Origin: Shewanella sp. NIFS-20-20
Lineage (GTDB): Bacteria > Pseudomonadota > Gammaproteobacteria > Enterobacterales > Shewanellaceae
Assembly (NCBI RefSeq): GCF_019209865.1
Contig: NZ_JAHUTT010000015.1
Span: forward strand, 1-64,000
Direction: 5' to 3'
Length of the DNA: 64,000 nucleotides
Under the pieces are notes generated by a model. It was given only the letters and a program-made list of their open reading frames with translations, was not told the origin of the DNA and did no database searches. This document shows, in pieces, positions 20,143 through 30,169 of this stretch. The position numbers were made by a program, and so were the translations under genes. Within the stretch, counting starts at the first letter, position 1; every line of letters starts with the position of its first letter.

Positions 20143-21003
20143 ATGTCAACAAGCTTAACCTTGGTGGTGTTGGCGGCCGGTCTTGGCAGTCGTTTTGGTG
20201 GTGATAAGCAATTAGCGGCATTAGGGCCACAGGGGGAGTCCTTGTTACTGCTCTCAATGATGAGCGCGCAACAGGCTGGATTCACTCGCGCCGTGCTGGT
20301 TATTCGCCCCGAAATTGAAACCGCTGTCGCCCGCATGTTGGCACCCATCGAAGCCAGCATGGAGATTGTTTTTGTCTATCAAGATCTTGATGATATGCCG
20401 CTGGCCGATGCTGGAGGCGATCGCGTCAAGCCTTGGGGCACAGCTCAAGCGTTATTTGCGGCTAGGCATGTGGTCACCGGGCCGATGGCAGTGGTCACCG
20501 CGGATGATTTTTATGGCCAATTGGCCTTTAGCGTGATGGCAACAGCCTTAGCCAATGCCACGAGTGATTGGCACATGGTAGCCTATCAATTGGATCATAC
20601 CTTGTCTGAGCATGGCGGGGTGAATCGAGGCATTTGCCAAGTCAGCCATGGCACCCTTGAGCGCGTTCAAGAGTGGGTTAACATCGAAGCCACGGCGACA
20701 GGGTTAGTCGGTGATTATCAAGGGCAAACGCTTGCGCTTGCTAATGATGTGCCGGTATCAATGACATTCTGGGGATTTACGCCAGCAATTTTCCCCTGCT
20801 TAACTCACGCGTTAACCGAATTTATTAAGCATCATGGCCAGTCGTTGACTGCCGAATGCTATTTACCTGACGTGGTGCAAACCGCCATAGATAATGGCCA
20901 AGTATTGCGGGTATGGCCAACCACAGATAAATGGCTGGGCGTTACCTACCCGCAGGATGCGCATCGCGTTCGTACCAGTTTAATGGAGTATTGGGGTGAT
21001 TAA
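20143..21003 (+). CDS. Sugar-1-phosphate nucleotidyltransferase-like protein
   Basis: 286 residues with an NTP-transferase signature at the N-terminus (VVLAAGLGSRFGGDKQLAALGPQGE: GxGxRF followed by a Lys). AVVTADDFYG corresponds to the metal-binding Asp region. The family links a nucleotide to a sugar-1-phosphate. The gene overlaps by 8 bp the next one, which encodes a sugar-kinase-like protein. The pair therefore probably makes a nucleotide sugar from a free sugar in two steps. The sugar and nucleotide cannot be told from sequence. AmgK-MurU (peptidoglycan recycling) and NahK-type pairs are parallels. Confidence 0.78.
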   Translation: MSTSLTLVVLAAGLGSRFGGDKQLAALGPQGESLLLLSMMSAQQAGFTRAVLVIRPEIETAVARMLAPIEASMEIVFVYQDLDDMPLADAGGDRVKPWGTAQALFAARHVVTGPMAVVTADDFYGQLAFSVMATALANATSDWHMVAYQLDHTLSEHGGVNRGICQVSHGTLERVQEWVNIEATATGLVGDYQGQTLALANDVPVSMTFWGFTPAIFPCLTHALTEFIKHHGQSLTAECYLPDVVQTAIDNGQVLRVWPTTDKWLGVTYPQDAHRVRTSLMEYWGD

Positions 21004-22069
21004 TTTTATTGGGCGACACGTGTTGCCACACTTTGCCATTGATGAGGCCGCGGCAAAAATCTCGCCGTTAGGTAATGGCCACATTAACGACACCTTCTTG
21101 GTGCGTTGGCCACAAGGCGAAATGGTATTGCAGCGCCTCAATACTCAGGTATTCCCCAATGCCGAGGCATTGGTTGGTAATGCTGCTAAGATCAGTGAAC
21201 ATTTGCTGGCGCAAGCTAATGCCGGTGACTATCCACTGCAAGTGGTTGAGCCTGTGGTAACGGCCGACCAGCAAGCGGCTATCGATTTAGGTGAACGTGG
21301 CTACTGGCGGGCGATTAGCTATTTGCGCCATAGTGCGAGTGTTGAGGTAGTCGAAAATGCTGAACAAGCGCGCCAAGCGGCACGCGCCTTTGGTGATTTT
21401 GCGTTTGGATTGAGTGGGCTTGATGCCAATCACATCATTGATGTGATTCCTAAGTTCCACTATTTCCCCGGGCGTTTACAACAGCTACAAACAGCAGCTA
21501 GCGCCGATAGTGAACATCGGCTCGCTGAATGTCAGGCTTGGGTAGATTTTGCCTTAAGCCAAACGGCATTGATTAGTGAGCTGGATGAGCTAGAGCCTAA
21601 GCTCCCGTTACGTATCTGTCATAACGACACGAAAATCAACAACATGCTTTTTGATAGCCGCACCAAGTCGGCCATGGCGATTATCGATTTAGATACTTGC
21701 ATGAAAGGGCACTTGATGTATGACTTTGGCGATATGGTGCGCACCTTTTGTTCGCCAGAAGCCGAAGATTCGACCGCGCTGGACAAGGTCGCGGCTCGCG
21801 CCGATATTTTTGCAGCTATCTGCGAAGGTTACACCGAGGCGTTGGCGCCAGTGTTAACGAGCGATGAGCGTCAAAGCTTATGGTTAGGGGCACGGATCAT
21901 GCCGCTCATGATTGGGGTGCGGTTTTTAACCGATCATCTTAATGGTGATAAGTATTTCCATGTGCATCGTCCCAATCATAATTTGGCGCGTGCGGTGAAC
22001 CAATTTAGCCTGTACCAGAGTTTATTAGCCCAAGAGACCGAATTTAAGGCCTTGCTAGGACAAGACTGA
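20996..22069 (+). CDS. APH-fold anomeric sugar kinase (NahK/AmgK-like)
   Basis: 357 residues of the aminoglycoside-phosphotransferase fold. LGNGHINDTFLVRW is the nucleotide loop, LRICHNDTKINNMLFD the catalytic HxD...N loop, and AIIDLDTCMKGHLMYDFGDMVR the metal-binding DxD-like region. The pattern is that of the N-acetylhexosamine 1-kinase/'mucin desulfatase' group. It starts inside the end of the nucleotidyltransferase gene, so the two are translationally coupled. A role in sugar salvage to UDP/GDP-sugars is inferred. Confidence 0.78.
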   Translation: MINFIGRHVLPHFAIDEAAAKISPLGNGHINDTFLVRWPQGEMVLQRLNTQVFPNAEALVGNAAKISEHLLAQANAGDYPLQVVEPVVTADQQAAIDLGERGYWRAISYLRHSASVEVVENAEQARQAARAFGDFAFGLSGLDANHIIDVIPKFHYFPGRLQQLQTAASADSEHRLAECQAWVDFALSQTALISELDELEPKLPLRICHNDTKINNMLFDSRTKSAMAIIDLDTCMKGHLMYDFGDMVRTFCSPEAEDSTALDKVAARADIFAAICEGYTEALAPVLTSDERQSLWLGARIMPLMIGVRFLTDHLNGDKYFHVHRPNHNLARAVNQFSLYQSLLAQETEFKALLGQD

Positions 22070-22300
22070 ATTCAATTCATGTCTAGGTAAGCGATTGATC
22101 TAACCCATATTGGCCTGATTATTATCCGTGTTAAATGATAAGGATGTTAACAATATCTCAGCCAGTCGGCGGCTAAGCGATTACACTAGTTAATTCGGTG
22201 ATGTTTTTTGCCATCCCCGAATTCTGCGCGCTTCTTACGGTAAGTAATAAGCTAGATAGGCGCAGCGGATTGTGAATATCGAATAATTAAGGAATGAATG

Positions 22301-22786
22301 ATGAAAAAAGCATTATCTGTTGCAAGTTTATTGCTTGCCATGTTGCCCGCTTCACAAGTATTAGCCGACCAAGATATCGGTTGTGGTCTGGGTACTGTCC
22401 TGTTTGAAGGTAAATCAGGCGTGGCTCCTAAAGTTTTAGGTGCGACCACTAACGCCACTTTTGGTAACCAAACATTCGGTATCACCTTTGGTACCTTAGG
22501 TTGTCAATCTGAGGGAACCATTACCTCTCGCGCTAAGTTGACTATGTTTATCGATGGTAACATGGATAATTTGGCTCGCGACATTGCCCGTGGCAATGGT
22601 GAAACCCTGTCGACCCTGACCGAAGTTTGGGGCATTAGCGACGCCGACAAAGCGAGCTTTAACTTAGTGGTTAAGCAAAACTTTGCCGTTATTTTTAGTG
22701 GTGATGAGGTTAACTCTCAAGCCGTGATGGCCAACCTTAATCAAGTCGTGGCTAACAGCGAATTATCAGCATACACCTTATCATAA
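22301..22786 (+). CDS. DUF3015 secreted protein
   Basis: 161 residues. The signal peptide MKKALSVASLLLAMLPASQVLA is followed by a mature protein starting DQDIGCGLGTVLFEGKSG. The pattern (GCG near the N-terminus, GTLGCQSEG in the middle, then a helix-rich tail) is that of DUF3015, a periplasmic family of unknown function. TAAGGA lies 7 nt before the ATG at 22301. An ATG one codon earlier is also possible. A strong terminator follows, so it is monocistronic. Confidence 0.85.
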   Translation: MKKALSVASLLLAMLPASQVLADQDIGCGLGTVLFEGKSGVAPKVLGATTNATFGNQTFGITFGTLGCQSEGTITSRAKLTMFIDGNMDNLARDIARGNGETLSTLTEVWGISDADKASFNLVVKQNFAVIFSGDEVNSQAVMANLNQVVANSELSAYTLS

Positions 22787-22803
22787 GGGTGATTTTGTGG
22801 TGG

Positions 22804-22835
22804 AAAAGTCAGTCAGTGATGGCTGACTTTTTTTT
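22804..22835 (+). terminator. Rho-independent terminator after the DUF3015 gene
   Basis: AAAAGTCAG / CTGACTTTT, 9-bp stem, 10-nt loop, then a T-run of eight. Confidence 0.9.
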
Positions 22836-22850
22836 AGGGAATGTTTTATC

Positions 22851-24704
22851 TTGTTGCGATCAGCCATTTACACCCTGAGTGCACTCCTGCTGGCCTGTGC
22901 CTCAAGTTATGCCAGTGAGGACTTGAGCACCTTAGCTGTGGCACCCACTTGGCTCAAGCTTGGTCACTACCTTAAGCAAGGGGAGGGATGGCAGAGCCAA
23001 ATCGATCACGGTCGATTCTTCTTGGCCGCCAACGGCAAGCGTGATCCTAAGGCCGAACTGGCTGCGACGGTAGCGGCATTGAGTCGCGAACAACACAGTG
23101 GTGATTTTAGCTTAACCTGCTTATATCCAGCGCGGTTTCAATGGTTACAAACTCAAGGGTACGCCCACTGGCAGACGCCCGCTTGCCCCGAGCGCGATCA
23201 ATGGTTGGCCATTATTGATCCTGCGGCGATGACCTTAGTGTTTCCCACCGCCTTTATGAATAACCCCTCGTCGATGTTTGGGCATACCTTATTGCGGGTC
23301 GATGCCAAAGATCAGACCCGGCATCGCGAGCTGGTGGCGTTTGCAATTAACTTTGCCGCCAATGCTAATGAAGCCGATAACGCCATGCTTTATGCTTACC
23401 GAGGCTTGGTGGGTGATTATCCGGCGGCGTTTTCGTTAATGCCTTATTACCGCAAGGTGCGCGAATATAACGACTACGAGTCGCGGGATATTTGGGAGTA
23501 TCGACTCAACCTCAGTGAGGCCGAAGTGCACTTTATCTTGATGCACTTGTGGGAGCTGCAAGATGCCTCGTTTGAGTATTATTTTCTCGATGAAAATTGC
23601 TCGTATCAGTTATTGTCCATTCTGCAATTAGCCAGAGACGAGTGGCAATTTACCCAAGCATTCCCGCTGCACGCTATTCCTGCTGATACGGTCAATATTT
23701 TGGCCGAAGCCGGCTTGCTGCAAGCGCCTCAGTATCGGCCAGCTTTTGGTACCCGCCTTAATCATTATGCCAGTCAGATGAGCGCAAGTGATGTCGAGCA
23801 AGCCTTGGCGATTAGTCGCGATGAACTGGATGTAGAGGGGGGGAACTTACCTGCTGAGCAACAGGCCAAATTATTAGAAATGGCCTATGAGATGCTCAAT
23901 TTTCGTTTTTATCATGATGGCCTCGAACGCGCCACTACCGCGCCTAAGCTGTCGGCATTATTGCATCAACGCAGCCGTGTCAATGCTCCGTCCCCGTTTA
24001 CTGAGGTGCCGGTGCCCGATGGCTCACCGATTGAGGGGCATGCATCAATGCGAACCGGCGTTGGGGTGAGTCGCGAAGGTGAGACGCAGGCGCTGACTTG
24101 GCAATGGCGCGGCGCGTATCATGATCTGCTCGACAACCCTCTGGGATTTGTACCCGGCGCGCAAATTAGCTTTTTAGATCTTGAGCTGGCGCTCGATGAC
24201 GATGCCCAGTTACGGCTCAATCGCCTCTATTTACTCGATGCCATGTCGCTGGCGCCCTCCAATATTTTATTTGATTCATGGGCATGGAATTTACGTTTGG
24301 GTTCCGATAGGCAAACTCTCAATGATGGCCGCCAGAATCGCTATTTTGTTCAGGGTGGGGTGGGGAAGGCATTTGGCGATCCTCGCGGGGTGCATAGTTA
24401 CCTTTTGGCCAGTGGTGAGCTTAATGCCGCGCCAGTATTGGCCAGTGCGCTCAGTGTCGGGCTCGGCGCCGAAGCGGGACTCGTGTTGGAGCAGAGCAAT
24501 CTCGACAAATGGTGGCTCTCGGCGCAATACCTGTGGCAGAGCGATAAAGCCATTGAGGCGCGCTCGGCGGTCAGCCTTAAGTGGCAACTTAATTTACTCC
24601 CCCTTGCCGGCGGTCAGCAATGGGCATTGCGCACTGAGGTGGGCTATCAACAATGGCAAGACAGCCAAGCCTACGCCAAGCTGAATTTGCTCTGGTATTA
24701 TTAG
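22851..24704 (+). CDS. DUF4105 / Lnb N-terminal domain membrane protein
   Basis: 617 residues with a signal-like N-terminus (AIYTLSALLLACASSYASEDL). The middle carries the DUF4105 core: FPTAFMNNPSSMFGHTLLRVD with a conserved His, and YFLDENCSYQLLSIL with a conserved Cys, the likely papain-like catalytic pair. The family domain has been renamed after Lnb, a lipoprotein N-acyltransferase of bacteria lacking Lnt. The last 250 residues (alternating hydrophobic strands, closing in LNLLWYY with a terminal aromatic) look like an outer-membrane beta barrel. The start is TTG (22851 or 22854). The upstream ATG is out of frame. It converges with and overlaps the rbsR stop by 4 bp. Confidence 0.82.
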   Translation: MLRSAIYTLSALLLACASSYASEDLSTLAVAPTWLKLGHYLKQGEGWQSQIDHGRFFLAANGKRDPKAELAATVAALSREQHSGDFSLTCLYPARFQWLQTQGYAHWQTPACPERDQWLAIIDPAAMTLVFPTAFMNNPSSMFGHTLLRVDAKDQTRHRELVAFAINFAANANEADNAMLYAYRGLVGDYPAAFSLMPYYRKVREYNDYESRDIWEYRLNLSEAEVHFILMHLWELQDASFEYYFLDENCSYQLLSILQLARDEWQFTQAFPLHAIPADTVNILAEAGLLQAPQYRPAFGTRLNHYASQMSASDVEQALAISRDELDVEGGNLPAEQQAKLLEMAYEMLNFRFYHDGLERATTAPKLSALLHQRSRVNAPSPFTEVPVPDGSPIEGHASMRTGVGVSREGETQALTWQWRGAYHDLLDNPLGFVPGAQISFLDLELALDDDAQLRLNRLYLLDAMSLAPSNILFDSWAWNLRLGSDRQTLNDGRQNRYFVQGGVGKAFGDPRGVHSYLLASGELNAAPVLASALSVGLGAEAGLVLEQSNLDKWWLSAQYLWQSDKAIEARSAVSLKWQLNLLPLAGGQQWALRTEVGYQQWQDSQAYAKLNLLWYY

Positions 24705-25705
24705 GCGGTAACGCGTTTCACCGAATCCCTGACCACTAAACTGGGCTCGAGTTGGATGGTTTGGCTGCTGCCGGGGTTGTCGAGGCGCGCCAGTAAGACG
24801 TCAACCGCGGTGTGGCCGAGTTGTTGTTTGGGTTGGTGAATGGTGGTGAGCGCTGGGGTTAAGTAGCGCGCCAGTTCAATGTCATCATAACCAATCACAG
24901 ATAACTGCTCTGGGATCGCAACGCCTGCATTAAAGGCGGCGTGAATAAAGCCCATGGCCATCATGTCATTCCCGACAAACATCGCCGTCGGTAAGCTTGG
25001 GGCTTTGACTAAATCGGCAAAGGCTAGCGCGCCACCATCACATTCAAAATTACCACTAACTTGCCATTCTGGCCGCAGAGGCAGCTTGGCCTCGTTCATG
25101 GCATCCATAAAGCCGGCTAAGCGCTGCTGAGCCGGTAACTTATCGAGTGGCCCGGTGACACACCCTATGTGTTGATGGCCTTGGTCAATCAAGTAACGGG
25201 TGGCTAAATACCCGCCTTGACGGGAATTGTCTTGGATCTTATCGCACTGAAAATCCGTTGGCCCCCAATCCATCACCACCGTCGGTAAGTTCGGTTGGTT
25301 ACTCAGTTGCGAAAACGCTTGGGCTTCGGCTTCGCTGCACATCAATAGCAGGCCGTCCACTTGCTTTTGCAGCAAGGTCGATAGGTGAAAGCGGATCCGC
25401 TCGGCATCGCCTTCGGTATTGCACAGCATTAGGCTGTAACCATGCTGATAGCAATGGGATTCCACGCCTTTTACCACTTCGGCAAAAAATGGATTGGTCG
25501 AGGTAGTCACCAGCATACCAAAGGTGCGGGTGTGCTTGGTCTTTAAACTGCGCGCTAGCGCTGAGGGGGCATAGTTAAGCTCGTTGACCGCGGCCAATAC
25601 TCGCTGCTTTACTCCATCGCTAACAAAGCGAGTGTTATTGAGCACGTGACTGACGGTCGAGGTCGATACTTGCGCGTGCTTAGCGATGTCTTTAATGGTG
25701 GCCAT
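24701..25705 (-). CDS. rbsR: LacI-family regulator, ribose operon repressor
   Basis: 334 residues from the ATG at 25705. It starts with the LacI-type helix-turn-helix MATIKDIAKHAQVSTSTVSHVLN and the hinge ALARSLKT. A periplasmic-binding-protein-like ribose-sensing domain follows (TFGMLVTTSTNPFFAEVVKGVE; DNSRQGGYLATRYLIDQGH; SVIGYDDIELARYLTPALTTI). The frame is open to 25780, but the extra residues lack family similarity. It is the last gene of rbsDACBKR, as in E. coli. It should repress the operon until ribose binds. Confidence 0.93.
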   Translation of the reverse strand: MATIKDIAKHAQVSTSTVSHVLNNTRFVSDGVKQRVLAAVNELNYAPSALARSLKTKHTRTFGMLVTTSTNPFFAEVVKGVESHCYQHGYSLMLCNTEGDAERIRFHLSTLLQKQVDGLLLMCSEAEAQAFSQLSNQPNLPTVVMDWGPTDFQCDKIQDNSRQGGYLATRYLIDQGHQHIGCVTGPLDKLPAQQRLAGFMDAMNEAKLPLRPEWQVSGNFECDGGALAFADLVKAPSLPTAMFVGNDMMAMGFIHAAFNAGVAIPEQLSVIGYDDIELARYLTPALTTIHQPKQQLGHTAVDVLLARLDNPGSSQTIQLEPSLVVRDSVKRVTA

Positions 25706-25754
25706 GGGCGTGCTTAACTGTCCTAAAAATCGGCTGGCCGCAAGCGGCAATTGC

Positions 25755-25810
25755 AGCGCATTTAAGCTTAACTCAAGCAAGAAAGCAGAGCTTTTTAACT
25801 TAAATGCGCT
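25755..25810. repeat. 12-bp inverted repeat between rbsK and rbsR
   Basis: AGCGCATTTAAG at 25755-25766 returns inverted as CTTAAATGCGCT at 25799-25810. The 32-nt loop contains a smaller hairpin AAAGC-AGA-GCTTT. It fills the 120-bp gap ahead of rbsR. It may reduce read-through into rbsR or stabilise the rbsDACBK mRNA. Confidence 0.6.
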
Positions 25811-25825
25811 CCTATAAAAGTAAAA

Positions 25826-26749
25826 TTAACGGCGATGGGTCGCTAAGAACTCATCCACTTCGCTGCGCATCGGGATTGAGGTTTGCGCGCCAAAGCGGCT
25901 CACACTAAGGGCTGCCGCTCCATGAGCCAACACGATGGCATCAGGCAAATTCATGCCTTGCTGTAACCCGGTGAGCATGGCCGCATTAAAAGTGTCTCCC
26001 GCCGCGGTGGTGTCTTTTACCGCGACGCTAAAGCCGGCAATGTGCTGACCCTGACCGCGCTCACTTAAATACACGCCTTGGCTACCTAAGGTAATCATGA
26101 CGGTGGCGATCCCTTTGGCATGCAACTCAGTGGCAGCCTGCGCCGCGTGCTCCAGGGTATCGACCTTAATGCCAGTCAGGAACTCGGCTTCGGTTTCGTT
26201 GGGGGTGATGATATCAACTTTTGCTAATAATTCATCACTCAATGCCATCGCGGGCGCGGGGTTGAGAACCACTAAGGTGCCAGCGTCTTTCGCGGTCGTG
26301 GCCGCGGCATAGATAGTATCAAGTGGGGTTTCTAACTGCATTAATAAGGTGTCGGCAGCCGCAATTAAGCCCAGATGCGGCGCTAATCGCGCCGGAGTTA
26401 ACGCGGCATTGGCCCCGGGGGCGATACAAATGCTGTTCTCACCATTATCGGCCACTTGGATCATGGCGACCCCAGTGGTCATCTGCTCCGCAGTCATAAG
26501 GCCTGACACTTCCATGCCTAAGGCTTGATATTCAGTCAGCATACGTGCACCGAAGTCATCATCACCGACGCACGCAATAAAGGCGATATCGGCGCCCAAG
26601 CGGGCCGCAGCCACGGCTTGATTAGCCCCTTTACCGCCTGCAATCACTTGATAACCACTGGCCGTTAAGGTTTCACCAGGGCGCGGGAAACTCGGTACTT
26701 GCACCACATGGTCAGCGTTTACACTCCCTAAGACAACGAGCTTACTCAT
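25826..26749 (-). CDS. rbsK: Ribokinase
   Basis: PfkB-family kinase, ribose to ribose-5-phosphate. N-terminal VVLGSVNADHVVQVPSFPRPGET, GGKGANQAVAAARLGA and the anion-hole/catalytic motif VKDTTAAGDTFNAA (Asp base in AAGD). 307 residues. An in-frame TTG lies four codons upstream. The ATG at 26749 is chosen because GGAGAG is 5 nt before it. 14 bp after rbsB. Confidence 0.96.
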   Translation of the reverse strand: MSKLVVLGSVNADHVVQVPSFPRPGETLTASGYQVIAGGKGANQAVAAARLGADIAFIACVGDDDFGARMLTEYQALGMEVSGLMTAEQMTTGVAMIQVADNGENSICIAPGANAALTPARLAPHLGLIAAADTLLMQLETPLDTIYAAATTAKDAGTLVVLNPAPAMALSDELLAKVDIITPNETEAEFLTGIKVDTLEHAAQAATELHAKGIATVMITLGSQGVYLSERGQGQHIAGFSVAVKDTTAAGDTFNAAMLTGLQQGMNLPDAIVLAHGAAALSVSRFGAQTSIPMRSEVDEFLATHRR

Positions 26750-26763
26750 AGTGCTCTCCAATA

Positions 26764-27648
26764 TTATTGACTGATAACTTTTAATGGCACAGGAATGAAC
26801 GCCTCAAGGGCTTGGCCTTGTAATAATTGGTGCGCCGAGGCCACACCTAAGGCACCAATGAGTTCTGGCTGCTGGGCAATAGTGGCGGCTAAACGCTGGC
26901 GTTTGACGACGGCAATGCCTTCATCTGTGCCATCAAAACCGACGATTAATAATGATTTACCAGCAGCTTGTGCCGCGCGCACTGCACCTAATGCCATTTC
27001 GTCATTTTGGGCAAAGACGGCATTGGCAGTGGGATTGGCAATTAGTAAGTTTTCTAACACATTCATGCCTTTCGCGCGGTCAAAATCGGCAGGTTGGCTG
27101 GCCAGTACCGTCAGATTTTGTGCACCGGCGCCGTCGCTAAAGCCTTGGCCACGCTCGCGCGCTGCCGAGGTACCCGCAATACCTTCGAGTTGAATGACTT
27201 TAGCATCGCTGCCTAACTTGTCGGCAATAAATTGCGCTGCCAACTGACCGCCGGCAACATTATCTGAAGCTATGTGACTGGCGACAATGCCACGATTGGC
27301 GCCTCTATCCAAGGTCAGCACTGGGATGTTGTTGTGATTGGCGAGGCGGATGGCGTTGGTGGCTGCATCTGAATCGGTCGGGTTGATCAAGATGGCTTTG
27401 ACGCCACGGATGGTCAAGTCTTCTACGTTGGCCAATTCTTTGCTGGGATCATTTTGTGAATCGAGCACGATTAATTGATATCCGAGCTCTTGAGCTTTGG
27501 CTTCCGCTCCTTGCTTCATGGTGACAAAGAACGGGTTATTGAGGGTCGATACCACCATGGCTAAGGTTTCTTGGGCAACGGCGTGATTGGCCAAGGTTAA
27601 CGACAGACCGAGGACGCTAGCGTGAATGGCACGTTGTAATGACTTCAT
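26764..27648 (-). CDS. rbsB: Ribose-binding periplasmic protein
   Basis: 294 residues. Signal peptide [26 protein letters not shown]. The mature protein begins with the RbsB pattern [30 protein letters not shown]. Ligand-site elements [34 protein letters not shown] and [10 protein letters not shown] are in order. It delivers ribose to RbsAC at the inner membrane. Confidence 0.96.
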   Translation of the reverse strand: MKSLQRAIHASVLGLSLTLANHAVAQETLAMVVSTLNNPFFVTMKQGAEAKAQELGYQLIVLDSQNDPSKELANVEDLTIRGVKAILINPTDSDAATNAIRLANHNNIPVLTLDRGANRGIVASHIASDNVAGGQLAAQFIADKLGSDAKVIQLEGIAGTSAARERGQGFSDGAGAQNLTVLASQPADFDRAKGMNVLENLLIANPTANAVFAQNDEMALGAVRAAQAAGKSLLIVGFDGTDEGIAVVKRQRLAATIAQQPELIGALGVASAHQLLQGQALEAFIPVPLKVISQ

Positions 27649-27657
27649 TGGGTACCC

Positions 27658-28641
27658 TTATTTATGTTTATTATCGACCATCACCGCCAGCAAGATCACG
27701 CTAGCTTTGACAATCATTTGGAAGTAAGAGGAAACATCAAGTAGGTTTAGCGCATTGTTTAAAAAGCCGATAATTAAAGCCCCAATTAAGGTCCCCATAA
27801 TGCGACCTTTGCCGCCGGCCAGGCTGGTGCCGCCTAAAACCACGGCCGCAATCGCATCGAGTTCATAACCCATGCCCGCGGTAGGTTGCGCTGATGACAG
27901 GCGTGATGTCACGATAATGGCCGCTAGCGCGGCTAAGGTGCCACACAGGGCGTAGACGCCAATTTTAACCCGATCCACATTAATACCCGACAGTTTGGCG
28001 GCGGCTTCATTGCCACCGACGGCATAAATATATCGGCCATAACGGGTGTGATTTAACAGATACCAAATCGAGGCGAACACCATCACCATCAGCCAGACTG
28101 GCACTGGAATGCCAAGGGCTGAGCCCGTTCCAAACCAGGCAAACTGATCGGCCACATCGGTAAAGCCGGTAGAGACTGGGCGGCCGTCGGTATACACCAT
28201 AGTGACGCCGCGCAGCAGTGTCATGGTCACTAAGGTTGCAATAAACGCTTGGACTTTCCCTTTGGCAATAATAATGCCGCTGATTGCACCAAGTGTGGCA
28301 CCTGCAACTAATGCGGTAGGCACGGCCACGAGTACGGGGACTTCCATACCAATCAAGCTGGCCGCGAACGCGCCGCACAATGCTAGGACTGAGCCCACAC
28401 TTAAATCGATGCCCGCGGTTAAAATAACCAAGGTCATGCCAACCGCAATAATGGCATTGACTGAGGTTTGGCGCAGAATATTAAGCAGATTATCCACACT
28501 GAAAAAATGCGGATTGAGCAAGGATACCAACGCAATCAACAATATCAGCGCCAGTAGCGATTTTTGTTCGATCATCCAAGTTTTAATCCGTGCGCTTGGC
28601 AGTGACGGCGCGGCCGCAGGCTGAGTGCTGACAGACTTCAT
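27658..28641 (-). CDS. rbsC: Ribose ABC transporter permease
   Basis: 327 residues with about eight to ten membrane segments. Family motifs: [51 protein letters not shown], and the ABC-contact loop [15 protein letters not shown]. The start overlaps the rbsA stop by 4 bp (ATGA), and rbsB follows after 16 bp. Confidence 0.95.
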   Translation of the reverse strand: MKSVSTQPAAAPSLPSARIKTWMIEQKSLLALILLIALVSLLNPHFFSVDNLLNILRQTSVNAIIAVGMTLVILTAGIDLSVGSVLALCGAFAASLIGMEVPVLVAVPTALVAGATLGAISGIIIAKGKVQAFIATLVTMTLLRGVTMVYTDGRPVSTGFTDVADQFAWFGTGSALGIPVPVWLMVMVFASIWYLLNHTRYGRYIYAVGGNEAAAKLSGINVDRVKIGVYALCGTLAALAAIIVTSRLSSAQPTAGMGYELDAIAAVVLGGTSLAGGKGRIMGTLIGALIIGFLNNALNLLDVSSYFQMIVKASVILLAVMVDNKHK

Positions 28642-30143
28642 AGCGTTCCCTCTACATGGTATTTGCCGATGGCAGCGGCAAGAATGTGTTCTTGATTGGC
28701 TTGATGACGCTCAAATTCGGCGCTGATCTGCCCTTGGTGCATGACGACAATGCGATCGCTAAGCCCCAGCAATTCCGGCATGTCCGATGACACCATGATC
28801 ACCGCGAGTCCCTGGGCCTTACATTGATTGATGAGTTGGTAAATTTCTTTACGAGCGCCCACATCCACGCCGCGGGTCGGCTCATCTAAGATCAGTACTT
28901 TCGGGCGGGTCATTAAGCCTTTTGCTATCGCCACTTTTTGCTGGTTTCCGCCCGAAAGCAGACCAATGGCTTGCTCTTGGCTTGGGGTTTTAATATTAAA
29001 GGCCAGAATAAACTCAGCCACTTGTTGTTGCTCGCGCTGATGCTGAATTTGACCAAACTGCGATAGGGCCTTAAGGCAGCATATCGACATGTTCTCTTTG
29101 ACCGACAGCTCAAGTAACAAACCATCGCCTTTTCTATCTTCTGAGATATAAGCAATCCCTTGCGCTAGGGCATCTTGGCTCGACTTAATCGTTAGCACCT
29201 CGCCATGGAGTTTGAGCGTGCCCGAATGATGAGCCGTGGCGCCAAAAATTAGCTTCATCAATTCGGTGCGACCCGCGCCCATTAAGCCGGCGACCCCAAG
29301 TAACTCGCCTTGTTTAAGTGAAAAACTCACGGGGGGAGTCTCGGGGGCGCAATAATCTTGTAATTCTAAGCAGGTTTCAGCGCGGCGATGATCTTGGTAC
29401 GGGTATTGTTCATCGAGCTGACGCCCGACCATGAGCTCAATCATGGTGTCTTCGTTCAAATCGTCAATGCTACGTTCAGCAATGAACTGACCGTCTCGCA
29501 ACACGGTGACATCATCACAAATGGTAAAAATTTCTTTCAGACGATGGGAGATATAAACAATGCCGCAGCCTTGCGCTTTAAGCTCGTTGATGACCTTAAA
29601 TAAACTCAAGGTTTCCACGTCAGTGAGGGCGTCGGTGGGTTCATCCATGATGATGACTTTGGCCTCAAATGAAATCGCTTTGGCAATTTCGACCAGTTGC
29701 TGCTCGCCTAAGCTTAATTGCCCCAATGGGGTGCGACTGCTGTGCTTCACATCTAAGCGCGCCAATAATTGATCCGCTTGCTGATACATGGTTGGCCAAT
29801 CGATGGCACCAAAACGATGACAAGGCTCGCGGCCCAAGAAGATATTTTCGGCAATGGATAATTCAGGGATCAAATTAAGTTCTTGATGAATAATGCTGAT
29901 CCCAGCCAATTGTGATTGGCGAGGCCCGCCAAAACGCGTGGCTTGGCCTTGGTATTCGATGCTGCCGCTATCGCAATCGTAAATACCGGTGAGCACCTTC
30001 ATTAAGGTGGATTTGCCAGCACCATTTTCGCCCATCAGCGCCATGACTTTGCCTGGATACACCCGCAGGCTAGCACCATCAAGCGCCTTAACGCCGGGAA
30101 AGGTTTTGACTATCTTGTATAATTTGAGGATGGCTGATTGCAT
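28638..30143 (-). CDS. rbsA: Ribose ABC transporter ATP-binding protein (duplicated ABC)
   Basis: 501 residues with two ABC domains. Domain 1 has Walker [13 protein letters not shown], signature [14 protein letters not shown] and Walker [12 protein letters not shown]. Domain 2 has a degenerate Walker A ([12 protein letters not shown]), [15 protein letters not shown] and [13 protein letters not shown]. This pairing of one canonical and one degenerate site is normal for the sugar ABC-2 group. Starts 26 bp after rbsD. Confidence 0.96.
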   Translation of the reverse strand: MQSAILKLYKIVKTFPGVKALDGASLRVYPGKVMALMGENGAGKSTLMKVLTGIYDCDSGSIEYQGQATRFGGPRQSQLAGISIIHQELNLIPELSIAENIFLGREPCHRFGAIDWPTMYQQADQLLARLDVKHSSRTPLGQLSLGEQQLVEIAKAISFEAKVIIMDEPTDALTDVETLSLFKVINELKAQGCGIVYISHRLKEIFTICDDVTVLRDGQFIAERSIDDLNEDTMIELMVGRQLDEQYPYQDHRRAETCLELQDYCAPETPPVSFSLKQGELLGVAGLMGAGRTELMKLIFGATAHHSGTLKLHGEVLTIKSSQDALAQGIAYISEDRKGDGLLLELSVKENMSICCLKALSQFGQIQHQREQQQVAEFILAFNIKTPSQEQAIGLLSGGNQQKVAIAKGLMTRPKVLILDEPTRGVDVGARKEIYQLINQCKAQGLAVIMVSSDMPELLGLSDRIVVMHQGQISAEFERHQANQEHILAAAIGKYHVEGTL

Positions 30144-30169
30144 GTCTGTCAGACCTTATTGGCAGTCAG

